Positions 50,908-62,451 are shown, counted from the first letter of the stretch. The stretch: DNA of 64,000 nucleotides from Halichoerus grypus (GCF_964656455.1 NC_135719.1:68808283-68872282); one strand, 5' to 3'. Notes: a model not told the origin generated them from the letters alone. A program made the numbers and translations.

Positions 50908-51387
50908 ATCAGGATTCCTTTAATCTTTAAAAGGATTTCTTTAACATAAGAGACAGATAAGCAGGGAGTTAAAATTGATTTGTTGTATATTTGCATACTG
51001 TGTTTTCTTGAGGTCAACAATCTATGACTCTTAGTGATCAGTGCTACCTTGCTGACTTTCTTCTTTCTCTACTTCCATCTTTGCAGCAGACTTGATCACT
51101 CTTACTCAACTCCAGGAAACTTATTTTAATAGTCTTGTTTATTTTTTTCCCTCAGGGCTTTGCTGAGTTTTAATTGGTTGATATTACTTCCTACAGGCAT
51201 ATTTAGATTTGAGAGTTGTATTTGATTTGAGGAAATGAGGTTGAGGGGAGTAATGTGAGCAAAAAAAATAGCACATTTTCACAGGAGAATAAAAAAACAA
51301 ACTGACTTCATCAGCGTGTATGATATATGTTGAAGAACTGAAGGAAATGAAGTTTGGTAAGTAATGTAGAATGAATCGTGAATTCCA
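50908..51387. other. TTBK2 intron, nothing recognised
   Basis: No supportable feature. Confidence 0.45.
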
Positions 51388-51768
51388 GGTTCACCATTTT
51401 ATTTCATTTATTTTTCCAGAAAGTAAATTAAAAAAATTTTAATTCCAGTATAATTAACATACAGTGTTATATTAGGCGGGTATATAATATAATGATTCAA
51501 CATTTATATACATTACTCAGTGCTTATCACCTGTTTCACCCATCCCGCTGTCCACCTCTTCTCTGGGTAACCAGTTTGTTCTCCATAGTTAAGAGTCTGT
51601 TTTTTGTTTCTTTTTTCTTTGTTTTGTTTCTTAAATTCCACATATGAGTGATATAATATGGTATTTGTCTTTCTCTGACTGCTTTTGCTTAGCATTATAC
51701 CCTCTAGATCCATCCATGTTGTTGCAAACGGCAGGATTTTATTCTTTTTTATGTCTGAGTGGTATTCC

Positions 51769-51769
51769 A

Positions 51770-51805
<36 letters not shown>
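51769..51805 (+). repeat. (CA)n microsatellite in L1
   Basis: About 16 CA units at the L1 position that reads TTCCATTGTGTATATATACC in other copies. Confidence 0.97.
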
Positions 51806-52237
51806 CACATCACATCTTTTTCTATTCATCTATTTTAAAAAAAAAATTTTTTTAACATATAATATATTCTTTGTTTCAGGGGTACAGGTCTGTGATTCAT
51901 CAGTCTTACACAATTCACAGCACTGACCATTGTCCCCAGTGTCCATCACCCAGCCACCCCATCCCTCCTACCCCCTCCACTCCAGCAACCCTCTGTTTGT
52001 TTCCTGAGATTAAGAGTCTCTTATGGTTTGTCTCCCTCTCCGGTTTCATCTTGTTTCATTTTTCCCTACCTTCCCCTATGATCCTCTGTCTTGTTTCTCA
52101 GATTCTTCATATCAGTGAGATCATATGATACTTGTCTTTCTCTGATTGACTTATTTCGCTTAGCATAATAACCTCTAGTTCCATCCATGTCATTGCAAAT
52201 GGCTAGAGTTCATTTTTTTGATGGCTGAATAATATTC

Positions 52238-52238
<1 letters not shown>

Positions 52239-52280
<42 letters not shown>
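52239..52280 (+). repeat. (TG)n microsatellite in L1
   Basis: About 20 TG units at the same L1 position as the CA tract at 51769. Confidence 0.97.
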
Positions 52281-52284
<4 letters not shown>

Positions 52285-52955
52285 CACCACATCTTCTTTA
52301 TCCATTCATCTTTTGATGGACATCTATGCTCTTTCCATAGTTTGGCTATTGTGGACATTGCTGCTACAAACATTGGGGTGCAGGTGCCCCTTCGGATCAC
52401 TACATTTGTATCTTTGGGGTAAATACCCAGTAGTTCAATTGCTGGGTCGTAGGGTAGCTCTATTTTCAATTTTTTGAGGAACTGCCATACTGTTTTCCAG
52501 AGTGGTTGCACCAGCTTGCATTCCCACCAACAATGTAGGAGGGTTCCCCTTTCGTGCATCCTTGCCAACATGTGTCGTTTCCTGACTTGTTAATTTTAGC
52601 CATTCTGACTGGTGTGAGGTGGTATCTCATTGAGGTTTTGATTTGTATTTCCCTGATGCCGAGTGATGTTGAGCACTTTTTCATGTGTCTCTTGACCATT
52701 TGGATGTCTTTGCAGAAATGTCTGTTCATGTCTTCTGCCCATTTCTTGATTGGATTATTTGTTCTTTGGGTATTGAGTTTGTAAGTTCTTTATAGATTTC
52801 AGATACTAGCCCTTTATCTGATATGTCATTTGCAAATATCTTCTCCCATTCGGTCAGTTGTCTTTTGGTTTTGTTGGCTGTTTCCTTTGCTGTGCAAAAG
52901 CATTTTATCTCCATACAAATTTTAGGATTATTTGTTCTATCTGTTTGAAAAAAGT

Positions 52956-54878
52956 TTATGGTATTTTGATAGGGATTGCATTAAATGTGTAGATTGCTCT
53001 AGGTAGCATAGACATTTTGACAATATTTGTTCTTCCAATCCATGAGCATGGAACATTTTTCCATTTCTTTGTGTCTTCCTCAGTTTCTTTCAGGAGTATT
53101 TTATAGTTTTCTGAGTACAGATTCTTTGCCTCTTTGGTTAGATTTATTCCTAGGTATCTTATGGTTTTGGGTGCAATTGTAAATGGGATCGACTCCTTAA
53201 TTTCTCTTTCTTCTGTCTTGGTGTATAGGAATGCCACTGATTTCTGTGCATTGATTTTATATCCTGCCACTTTACTGAATTCCTGTATGAGTTCTAGCAG
53301 TTTTGGGGTGGAGTCTTTTGGGTTTTCCACATAAAGTATCATATCGTCTACAAAGAGTGAAAGTTTGACTTCTTTGCCAATTCGGATGCCTTTTATTTCT
53401 TTTTGTTGTCTGACTGCTGTGGCTAGGACTTCTAGTACTATGTTGAATAGCAGTGGTGATAGTGGACATCCCTGCCGTGTTCCTGACCTTAGTTTTTCCC
53501 CATTGAGAATGATATTCGCTGTGGGTTTTTCATAGATGGCTTTTCTGATATTGAGGTATGTACCCTCTATCCCTACACTCTGAAGAGTTTTGATCAAGAA
53601 AGGATGCTGTACTTTGTCAAATGCTTTTTCTGCATCTATTGAGAGGATCATATGGTTCTTGTTCTTTCTTTTATTAATGTATTGTATCACATTGATTGAT
53701 TTGCTGATGTTGAACCAACCTTGCAGCCGAGGAATAAATCCCACTTGGTCATGGTGAATAATCCTTTTAATAGACTGTTGTATCCTATTGGCTAGGATTT
53801 TGGTGAGAATTTTTGCGTCCATGTTGATGGGGTCTTTGTCTGGTTTTGGGATCAAGGTAATGCTGGCCTCATAAAATGAGTTTGGAAGTTTTCCTTCCAT
53901 ATCTATTCTTTGAAACAGCTTCAGAAGCATAGGTATTAATTCTTCTTGAAATGTTTGGTAGAATTCCCCTGGGAAGCCGTCTGGCCTTGGGCTCTTGTTT
54001 GTTGGGAGATTTTTGATTACTCCTTCAATTTCCTTAGTGGTTATGGGTCTGTTCAGGTTTTCTGTTTCTTCCTGGTTCAGTTTTGGTAGTTTATACGTCT
54101 CTAGGAATGTATCCATTTCTTCCAGATTATCCAATTTGCTGGCATAGAGTTGCTCATAATATGTTCTTATAGTTCTTTGTATTTCTTTGGTGTTGGTTGT
54201 GATCTCTCCTCTTTCATTCATGATTTTATTTATCTGGGTCGTTTCTCTTTTCTTTTTGATAAGTCTGGCCAGGGGTTTATCAATCTTATTAATTCTTTCA
54301 AAGAACCAGCTCCTAGTTTCGTTGATCTGTTCTGCTGTTCTTTTGACTTCTATTTCATTGATTTCTGCTCTGATCTTTATTATTTCTCTTCTCCTGCTGG
54401 GTTTAGGCTTTATTTGCTGTTCTTTCTCCAGCTGCTTTAGGTGTAGGGTTAGGTTGTGTATTTGAGACCTTTCTTGTTTCTTGAGAAAGGCTTGTATTGC
54501 TATATACTTTCTTGTTAGGACCACCTTTGCTGCATCCCAAAGATTTTGAACAGTTGTGTTTTCATTTTCATTTGTTTCCATTAATTTTTTTAATTCTTCT
54601 TTAATTTCCTGGTTGACCCATTCATTCTTTAGTAGGATGCTTTTTAGCCACCATGAATTTGAGTTCTTTCCAACTTTCCTCTTGTGATTGAGTTCTAGTT
54701 TCAAAGCACTGCGGTCCCAAAATATGCAGGGAATGATCCCAGTCTTTTGGTCCTGGTTGAGACCTGATTTGTGACCCAGGATGTGATCGATTCTGGAGAA
54801 TGTTCCATGTGCACTAGAGAAGAATGTGTATTCTGTTGCTTTGGGATGGAATGTTCTGAATATATCTGTGAAGTCCAT
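52956..54878 (-). pseudogene. L1 ORF2 fragment: endonuclease end plus reverse transcriptase (640 codons open)
   Basis: The longest open frame in the window. ORF2p nicks DNA and reverse-transcribes L1 RNA; here only part remains. [11 protein letters not shown] near residue 27 is the catalytic C-terminal motif of the endonuclease. The RT follows: [28 protein letters not shown], and LFVDDMILY, where L1s usually have FADD. It then runs through KYLGINL-type sequence to [17 protein letters not shown]. Compared with related ORF2s, part of the stretch leading to NMDAKIL is lost in frame (DPINMDAKI). The frame ends after IPIKIP. The next recognisable part (KCFCTAKET, 52914 and below) lies far downstream in intact ORF2, so well over 100 codons are missing. 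It is a retrotransposon remnant, not a host gene. The 5' start is set only by truncation or SINE insertion, not by a true initiator. Confidence 0.93.
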
Positions 54879-54898
54879 CTGGTCCAGTGTGTCGTTTA

Positions 54899-55115
54899 TT
54901 TATTTATTTTTTTAAAAAGATTTTATTTATTTGACAGAGACACAGCGAGAGAGGGAACACAAGCAGGGGGAATGGGAGAGGGAGAAGCAGGCCTCAGAGG
55001 GAGAAGCAGGCCTCCCGCTGAGCAGGGAGCCCAATGCGGGGCTCGATCCCAGGACCCTGGGATCATGACCTGAGCCGAAGGCAGATGCTTAATGACTGAG
55101 CCACCCAGGTGCCCT
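54899..55115 (-). mobile_element. Can-SINE with an internal 19-bp duplication
   Basis: CAGTGTGTC(G/A)TTTA at 54885-54898 and 55116-55129. AGAGGGAGAAGCAGGCCTC occurs twice in tandem (54977-54995, 54996-55014). Confidence 0.95.
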
Positions 55116-55469
55116 CAGTGTGTCATTTAAAGCCTTTATTTCCTTGTTGATCTTGTGCTTAGATGATCTGTCCATTTGAGTAAGGGGTGTGTTAAAGTCC
55201 CCTACTATTGTTGTATTGTTGTTGATGTGTTTCTTTGATTTTGTTATTAACTGGCTTATATAATTGGTTGCTCCCATGTTTGGGGCATAGATATTTACAA
55301 TTGTTAGATCTTCTTATTGGATAGACCCTTTAACTATGATGTAGTGTCCTTCCTCATCTCTTACTATAGTCTTTGATTTAAAATCTAAGTTGTCTGATAT
55401 AAGGATTGCCACCCCAGCTTTCATTTGATGTCCATTAGCATGGTAAATGGTTTTCCACCCTTCACTTTA

Positions 55470-55681
55470 TTTATTTATTTTTTTAAAGATTTATTTATTT
55501 ATTTATTTGAGAGAGTGAGAATGAGAGAGAGAGAGAGAGTACATGAGAGGGGGGAGGGTCAGAGGGAGAAGCAGGCTCCCCGCTGAGCAGGGAGCCCGAT
55601 GCGGGACTCGATCCTGGGACTCCAGGATCATGACCTGAGCCGAAGGCAGTCGCCGAACCAACTGAGCCACCCAGGCGCCCC
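55470..55681 (-). mobile_element. Can-SINE
   Basis: TCCACCC(T/C)TCACTTTA at 55454-55469 and 55682-55697. Confidence 0.95.
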
Positions 55682-56463
55682 TCCACCCCTCACTTTAAAT
55701 CTGGAGGTGTCTTTGGGTCTAAAATGAGTCTCTTGCAGACAGCATGTTGATGGGTCTTGTTTTTTTTATCCAATCTGATAGCCTGTGTCTTTTGATTGGG
55801 GCATTTAGCCCATTTACATTCAGGATAACTGTTGAAAGATATGAATTTAGGCCATTGTATTGCCTGTAAGGTGACTGTTACTGTATATTGTCTGTGTTCC
55901 TTTCTGGTCTATGTTGCTTTTAGGCTCTCTCTTTGCTTAGAGGACCCCTTTCAGTATTTCTTGTAGGGCTCTATTCATCTATTGATGGACACTTGGGTTG
56001 CTCCATTATTTGGCTATGGTAAATAAAGCAAAAAACTTTGGGGTGCATGCATCTTTTCGAATTAGTGTTTTTGTATTCTTTGGGTAAATACCCAGTGGTG
56101 AAATTACTGGATTGTAGGATAGTTCTATTTTTAACTTTTTGAGGAACCTTCATACCATTTTCCATAAGTTTGCATTCCCACGAACAGTGCAAGAGGGTTC
56201 CCTTTTCTCCACATCTTTGCCAACGCTTGTTTCATGTGTTGTTGATTTTAGCCATTCTAACAAGTGTGAGGTGTTATCTCATAATGGTTTTGATTTGCAT
56301 TTCCGTGATGGTTAGTGACATTGAGCATATTTTCATGTGTCTGTGGGCCATCTATATGTCTTCTTTGGAGAAATGTCTGTTTATGTTTCTGACCCTTTTT
56401 GAATTGAATTATTTGGGATTTTTGTTTTTGGTGTTGAGTTGTATAAATTATTTATATATTTAG

Positions 56464-56668
56464 GGGGCGCTCTGTGGCTTAGTTGTTCAAGCATCTGCCT
56501 TCGGCTCAGGTCTTGTTCCCAGGGTCCTGGGATCGAGTCCCGAGTGGGCCTCCTTGCTCAGCAGGGAGTCTGCTTCTCCTTCTCCCTTTGCCCCGCCCCC
56601 CAGCACACACACTCTCTTTTTCTCTCTCTCTAGCTCGTTCTGTCTCTCTTAAATAAATTTTTTAAAAA
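56464..56668 (+). mobile_element. Can-SINE in the outer L1
   Basis: The head is GGGGCGCTCTGTGGCTTAG and the tail TTAAATAAATTTTTTAAAAA. TTTATATATTT occurs on both sides. Confidence 0.9.
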
Positions 56669-57699
56669 CTTCTTTATATATTTTGGATACTAACCCCTTA
56701 CTGGATATATCATTTGCAAGTATCTTCTCCCATTCAGTAGGTTGTCTTAGTTTTGTTGATGGTTTCCTTTGCTGTGCAGAGCTTTTAACTTTGATGTAGT
56801 CCCAATAGTTTATTTTTGCTTTTGTTTCCATTGCCTTAGGAGACATACCTAGAAAAATGTTACTATGGCCAATGTCAGAGAAGTTATTGCCTGTGATCTG
56901 TTCTAGGATTTTTAAGGTTTCAGGTCTCTAATCCATTTTGAGTTCATTTTTGTGTATGGTGTAAGAATGTGGTCCAGTTTCATTCTTGTGCATTTAGCTG
57001 TCCAGTTTTCCCAGCACCATTTGTTGAAGAGACTGTCCTTTCCCCATTATATATTCTTACCTCCTTTGTCACAATTTAATTGACCATATAATCATGGGTT
57101 TACTTCTGGGCTCTCTATTCTGTTCTCTTGATCTATGTGTCTGTTTTTATGTGAGTACCATACTGTTTTGATTACTATAGCTTTGTAGTATAGCTTGAAA
57201 TTTGGGTTTGTGATACCTCCAGTTTTGTTCTACTTTCTCAGTATTGCTTTGGCTATTCAGTGTCTTTTGTGGTTCCATAAAAATTTTAGGATTATTTGTT
57301 CTACTTCTGTGGAAAATGCTGTTGATATTTTAATAGGGATTGCATTAAATCTGTAGTTTGCTTTGGGTAATTTGGACATTTTAACAATATTTGTTGTCCC
57401 AATCCATGAGCATGGAATATCATTTCATTTGTTTATGTCATCTTCAATATCTTTTATCCATGTTTTATAGTTTTCAAAGTACCGGTCTTTCATCTCCTTG
57501 GCTAAGTTTATTCCTAGGTGTTTTATTATTTTTGGCACAATTGTAAATGGGATTGTTTTCTTAATTTTTCTTTTTGCTACTTTGTTATTAGTATATAGAA
57601 ATGCTATGGATTTCTTTATATTGGTTTTATTCTGAGAGCTTACTGAATTCATTCATCAGTTCTGGTAGTTTAGTAGAGAAGTCCCGGTTCACCATTTTA

Positions 57700-58310
57700 A
57701 TGGTATTTCTGTAGGCATTATTGTTTATGGTTTCTTAAGTAGGCAAATGACATGATAAAAACAGTATTTTGGGGGAGATTATCTTATGAATAGTGTGTGG
57801 CCAGTGACATTATGGGACATGTTTGGCCTGAAGTACAGTCAGATGTGACATAATGGATGGGGTCCAGAAGAGACACTGCAAGTTGAGCTTGTCAATAGAT
57901 AATAGGTGGTAATTCATTAAAGGAGTCATCGTCAGGGGAGTCCAGTAGGATGTTTATAAAAGGTAAGTGAGCACAGGACAAGGCAAGCTCATGTTTATCA
58001 TTCTAAGGTGGACATTTGGCCCTGGGGAGGGGGGTAGGGAAAGGGGCAGTAGAGTGGAGAAGAAGGGGCAAATGACCTTAGCCCTAGAAAGTACAGGATA
58101 CTAGATAGTTTATGAATGTTTGTTTTCATTGTCCCTTCTTTCCTTCTTAGATGCCTGGTAAATGTGAACCACTATGCGAGGAGCTAGGGATATAAACAGG
58201 GCATGGTCTTTGTCCTCAGGGGTTCATAATGAAGTCAGACTGACACTGAGAATGAATAATGACATTATAGAATGATAAGTTATAAGAAAAATGTATAAAA
58301 TATATAAGAA
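57700..58310. other. TTBK2 intron, nothing firmly recognised
   Basis: Positions 58150-58250 could be a worn MIR-type piece. No coding signal. Confidence 0.35.
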
Positions 58311-58322
58311 AGAAGAATGTAA

Positions 58323-58526
58323 GGGTGCCTGGGTGCTCAGTCGGTTAAGCGGTCTGCCTTTGGCTTAGGTCATGATCCCAGGGTCCTGTGATTGAGCCCT
58401 GCGTTGGGCTCTGTGCTCAGCGGGCAGCTACCTTCTCCCTTTCCCTCTGCCTGCTGCTCCCCCTGCATGTATGCACTCTCTCGCTCTCTTTCAAATAAAT
58501 AAATAAAATCTAAAAAAAAAAAAAAA
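58323..58526 (+). mobile_element. Can-SINE
   Basis: A complete copy lacking one base in the head (GGGTGCTCAG). The TSD is about AGAATGTA / GGAATGTA. Confidence 0.92.
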
Positions 58527-58539
58527 AGGAATGTATAAA

Positions 58540-58930
58540 AAGATCCATAGGAGCATTGACAAGGGAACAAAAGGGAAATTAGGCAGAAGCTCAGGTGTCA
58601 GAACCAAGGAGTTAGGTAAGGACAAGACTAGCAGCAAGGATGAATGACATCTAGAGTACTGTGGTTCCTAGAGCTCCATAAATGTTTCCTGTTGAGCCTA
58701 AGGGAGAGAGGGAGTTGGGCTTGAGTCTTTAGGTGAGAGGTTAAATGGCACCAGTAATGTGGAGAGGAAGGATGTATTGGCAAGGAACCAGTGAGAGCCT
58801 TAAAGTATTTGGAGAACATAGAAGCTAAGGATTCCAAGTAAATACTCTATGACATAGTGATGTCCTAGGCCAAGGTAGGCAGTCACAGGAGTGGACAGAG
58901 GGGAGATGGGCAAAGGATAAGAACTGGAAA
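58540..58930. other. TTBK2 intron, nothing recognised
   Basis: The minus-strand ORF at 58628-58837 has no recognisable family. Confidence 0.4.
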
Positions 58931-58934
58931 TTCA

Positions 58935-59160
58935 CAAAAAGGGAAACCTAAACAATAAATAGATGAAAAGATGCTCAACCTTACTAGTAACTAGAGAAAT
59001 GCAAATTATATAGCAAGACACTGTTTCATACCCTTCAGACTGGCAAAAAGTCTGACAATACCGAGTGTTGGTGAAGATAGAGAAAAGAGAATTTCCTCAT
59101 GTCCTGATAGCAGAAGTATAAATTGGTACAACCACTTTAGAAAGCAATTTGTACCTATTA
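58935..59160 (+). repeat. worn L1 ORF2-end fragment
   Basis: AAAAGATGCTCAACCTTACTAG, GAAATGCAAATTATATAGCA and CCGAGTGTTGGTGAAGATAG are the sense L1 ORF2 C-terminal region. Confidence 0.75.
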
Positions 59161-59174
59161 TGTAATGAAGAGGC

Positions 59175-59590
59175 TAGCAGTCATTTATTCTTTCTGTGTC
59201 AGGCTTTGTTTTAAATGTGTTTTTAAAAAATAGTATTTGAGGGGCGCCTAGGTGGCTCAGTAATTAAGTGTCTGCCTTTGGCTCGGGTCATGATCCCAGG
59301 GTCCTGGGATCAAGCCCCGCATTGGGCTCCCTGCTCCGCGGGAAGCCTGCTTCTCCCTCTCCCACTCCCCCTGCTTGTGTTCCCTCTCGCTGTGTCTCTC
59401 TCTGTCAAATAAATAAATAAAATCTTAAAAAAAAAAAAATAAAAAATATTATTTGATTTAATTCTTACCACAACTTTCCCCTGATTTTATGGTTGAGGAA
59501 ATACAGCCTAAGAGAGGTTAAATAATCTGTCCACAGTCACAAAAGTGGTAAGGTAAAGAGCCAGGATTTTAGCTTAGATCTGTCTCTTTC
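59175..59590 (-). repeat. MIR, split by a SINE
   Basis: TTTATTCTTTCTGTGTCAGGC (left part) continues after the SINE as TTATGGTTGAGGAAATACAGCC and CCACAGTCACAAAAGTGG: reverse MIR. Confidence 0.8.
59241..59440 (+). mobile_element. Can-SINE in MIR
   Basis: AAAAAATA(G/T)TATTTGA at 59225-59240 and 59441-59456. A young copy. Confidence 0.95.
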
Positions 59591-59609
59591 TAAAACTTGT
59601 GTTCATAAT

Positions 59610-59800
59610 CACTAATGATAATAATAGGAAGCACATTTACTATGTGCCAGGTAGTATATTAAGTATTAGACATACCTTAGCTGATTTGCCTGTGTAATAA
59701 CTCTTTGAGGTAAGTGTTTTGTTACCCATCATGTGGCTTTTAGAGATGAAGTAATAAGCTAGGAAGTGAAAAAGCTGATATTTACCTCAAGTGGTCTTGA
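59610..59800 (-). repeat. MIR
   Basis: ACATTTACTATGTGCCAGGTAG and TAATAACTCTTTGAGGTAAGTG: a second reverse MIR next to the first. Confidence 0.8.
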
Positions 59801-59999
59801 GCACATGTACTTTTCTTCTACACCAAACTGAAAGATCCAGAGGTGTAGAATAGACTTTAGGTATATTTTGATCTGAATTCTCTTTTTTTCCTCTCAGTTC
59901 ATATATATATAAATATTTGACATACAACTTTGTATTATGTACAAGATAAAGATTTGATACATATATATATTGCAAAATGATTACTATAAGTTTAGTTGG

Positions 60000-61545
60000 T
60001 TTTTTAGTTGGTTGAGTTTATCACCTCACAGTTACATTTTTTTTCCTGTGATGAGAACTTTAAAAATTTGTTAACTATCATCACCGTGCTGTACATTACA
60101 TTTCCAAGATTTACTTATTTTACAACTGAAGTTTGTACCTTTTAACCACCTTTACCCATTTCCCCTACCTCTCACCCCCAACTTCTGGGAACCACTGATC
60201 TTTCTCTGTTTCTGTGAGTTTGGTTTTTTTAGATTCCACATATAAATTTTTCCCTGACTTATTTCACTTAGTATAATGCTCTCAAGGCCCATCGATGTTA
60301 ACACATGGCAATATTTTCTTATTTTTTTATGGCTGCATAATATTGTTATGTATATAAATACTACGTTTTCTTTATCTGTTCATTTATAATGGACACGTAA
60401 GTCATTTCCATGTCTTGGCTATTATAAATAATGTTGCATTGAACATGAGCATGGGGTGTCTCTTCAAGATAGTAATTTCATTTCTTTGGGTATATACCCA
60501 CAAGTGGAATTGCTAGATCATACGGTAGTTCTGTTTTTAATTTTTAAAATTTTAATTCCAATGCAGTTAACATGCAGTGCTGTATTAGTTTCAGGTGTAC
60601 AATATAGTGATCCATCAGTTCCATACATTGCTTAGTGCTTATCAAGACAATCGCAAAACTAATCCCCTTCACTTTCAACCATCTCTTACACACCTCTCTT
60701 CTGGTAACCATTTGTTTGTTCTCTACAGTTAAGAATCTGGGTTTTTTTGGGTTGTATCTTTTTCCTTTTGTTCATTTATTTTGTTTCTTAAGAAACTATT
60801 TTTATTTTGAGGAACCTCCATACTGTTTTCCACAGTGGCCACACCAGTTTACATTCCTAGCAACAGAGCACAAGGATTCCCTTTTCTCCACATCCTTACC
60901 AACACTTGTTATTTCTTGTCTTTTTGATAATAGCCATTCTAGTGGATGTGAGGTAATATTTCACTGTGGCTTTGATTTGCTTTTCTTTGCTGATTAATGA
61001 TATTGAACACTTTTTCATGTACCTGTTGACCATTTTACTATCTTCTTTGGAAAAATGTCTCTTCAGGCCCTCTACCCATTTTTAAATCAGACTAGTTTTT
61101 TGCTGTTGAGTTGTATGAGTTCATTATGTATTTTGGATATTAACCCCTTATCACATATATGATTTGTAAATATTTTCTCCCATTCAGTAGGTTGCCTTTT
61201 CATTTTGTTGATGGCTTCCTATGTTGTGCAGAAGTTTTATAATGTGATGTAGCCCCACTTGTTTATTTTTGCTTTTGTCATCTTTGCTTTTGATGTGAAA
61301 TTCAAAAAATTATTGCCAAGACCAGTGTCAAGGAGCTTATTAATTGTTTTCTTCGTATGTTTTTCTTTATATGTTTTCTTCTATGAGTTTTATGGTTTCA
61401 GGTTTTACATTCAAGTCTTTAATTTATCTTGAGTTTATTTTTGTGTATGGCATAAGATAGGGTCTAGTTTTCATTCTTTTGCATGTGACTGTCCATCTGA
61501 CTTTTTTGTGTGTAATTATCTCTTCCATATTGTGGACTTAATTCT
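60000..61545 (-). mobile_element. old L1 (L1M type) 3' half, split by a younger L1
   Basis: Antisense 3'UTR (ATCATCACCGTGCTGTACATTAC, ACTTCTGGGAACCACTGATC), then the ORF2 end (GGACACGTAAGTCATTTCC, CCACACCAGTTTACATTCC) to GGTCTAGTTTTCATTCTTTTGC. Confidence 0.85.
60545..60795 (-). mobile_element. younger L1 3' end nested in L1
   Basis: Antisense carnivore-type 3'UTR (TTTTAATTCCAATGCAGTTAAC, TTTCAGGTGTACAATATAGTG). CTGTTTTTAATTTTT and CTATTTTTATTTTG flank it as a probable TSD. Confidence 0.82.
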
Positions 61546-61950
61546 TATGCTGGTTTCCTTCATGGTTGAGAGATAGTTGCTGATAGCACTGGAAGGGAGC
61601 TACATTCTTTCTCTTTAAAAATAACATCTTTTCTCATAATTGTCATATGAAACTTGAGTTTTGCCCTGATTAGAACATCCCTGAAACAGTTATACTCGTC
61701 AGAGTAATATCATGCATAGAGTGCCTTATGTCTTGAATATTTAGTTTTCTTCCCATCAACAAATCGATCTCTATAACAAAAAATAAATTTCTCTATTACT
61801 CTGGTTGACTTAGAGCAATTAAGGCCCAATTTTGGGCCTGGTAGTGGATCAAGCCCATTGAGACAGTAGATACATGATAAAGGAAAATCATTGCCCAAGG
61901 GTAATTTGGGTGCTATTAGTAAGGGGGAATGAACACTGGATAGTTAATCA
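61546..61950. other. TTBK2 intron, nothing recognised
   Basis: No supportable feature. Confidence 0.45.
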
Positions 61951-61964
61951 AGAAGATGCTTTAT

Positions 61965-62021
61965 GGGGCACCTGGGTGGCTCAATCAGTTAAGCGTCTGA
62001 CTCTTGATCTCGGGGAAAAAA
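61965..62021 (+). mobile_element. head-only Can-SINE with A-tail
   Basis: Only the tRNA-like head remains (GGGGCACCTGGGTGGCTCAA ... CTCTTGATCTCGGGG). It is joined directly to A10 and flanked by AGAAGATGCTTTAT (61951-61964) and AAAAGATCCTTTAT (62022-62035). Confidence 0.88.
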
Positions 62022-62037
62022 AAAAGATCCTTTATAA

Positions 62038-62150
62038 ATACACGGTGTCATTTAATTTTCTCAGTAGTTCTGCTGAGGAAACTGAGACTTGCTTAAGGTT
62101 CCATAATTATTAAGTGGCAGAATTGGGATTTAACTCTAAGCTAGTACTTT
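62038..62150 (-). repeat. MIR
   Basis: TGAGGAAACTGAGACTTGC ... TTAAGTGGCAGAATTGGGATTT is the reverse MIR core. Confidence 0.8.
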
Positions 62151-62451
62151 TTTTTTCTTTCCATCAGTCTGTGTCTCCTTCAAAGAAAAATAATAGGCTG
62201 TTCCACATGGTATATAGCATTAATGACCCTATCTTCTAAGATTCCAAAGTGATTTTCTGTAGATTCCTTAATTACAAATCATCACAAGGTACCAAACATT
62301 TGGGGTTCTGTTTAAGCAGTGCTTAAATAGAAACTTATAACAGTGAACACCTGTATTAAGAAGCCAGAAAGATCTCCAATAAATTACCTAACCTTTCACC
62401 TTATGACCCTAGAGAAGGAAGAGCAAATTAAACCTAAAGTTGGCAGAGCAA

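Larger units (their letters stand above)
51835..55969 (-). mobile_element. younger L1 nested in L1, 5'-truncated, defective
   Basis: TSD TCTATTCATCTATT at 51821-51834 and 55970-55983, which is duplicated outer-L1 sequence. It contains, antisense, the 3'UTR, the ORF2 C-terminal part (52203-52914), the RT domain and the end of the endonuclease domain (52956-55300). Two Can-SINEs (54899, 55470) interrupt it. Confidence 0.93.
51402..57685 (-). mobile_element. older L1, 5'-truncated, containing a younger L1 and a SINE
   Basis: The 14-bp repeat GGTTCACCATTTTA at 51388-51401 and 57686-57699 brackets the whole block. The outer L1 is at 51402-51834 (3'UTR and ORF2 end) and 55984-57685 (ORF2 further upstream, antisense). 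The two parts read continuously once the inner L1 is removed. The reversed frame at 57425-57652 retains a broken ORF2 piece (KHLGINLAKEMKD). Confidence 0.9.

Noticed and set aside
53134..54465. Plus-strand frames (66-96 codons) across the ORF2 region
   Set aside because: They are antisense shadows of the L1 reverse transcriptase.
60635..60997. 120-codon plus-strand frame
   Set aside because: It crosses the border between two nested antisense L1s, so it cannot be a conserved gene.
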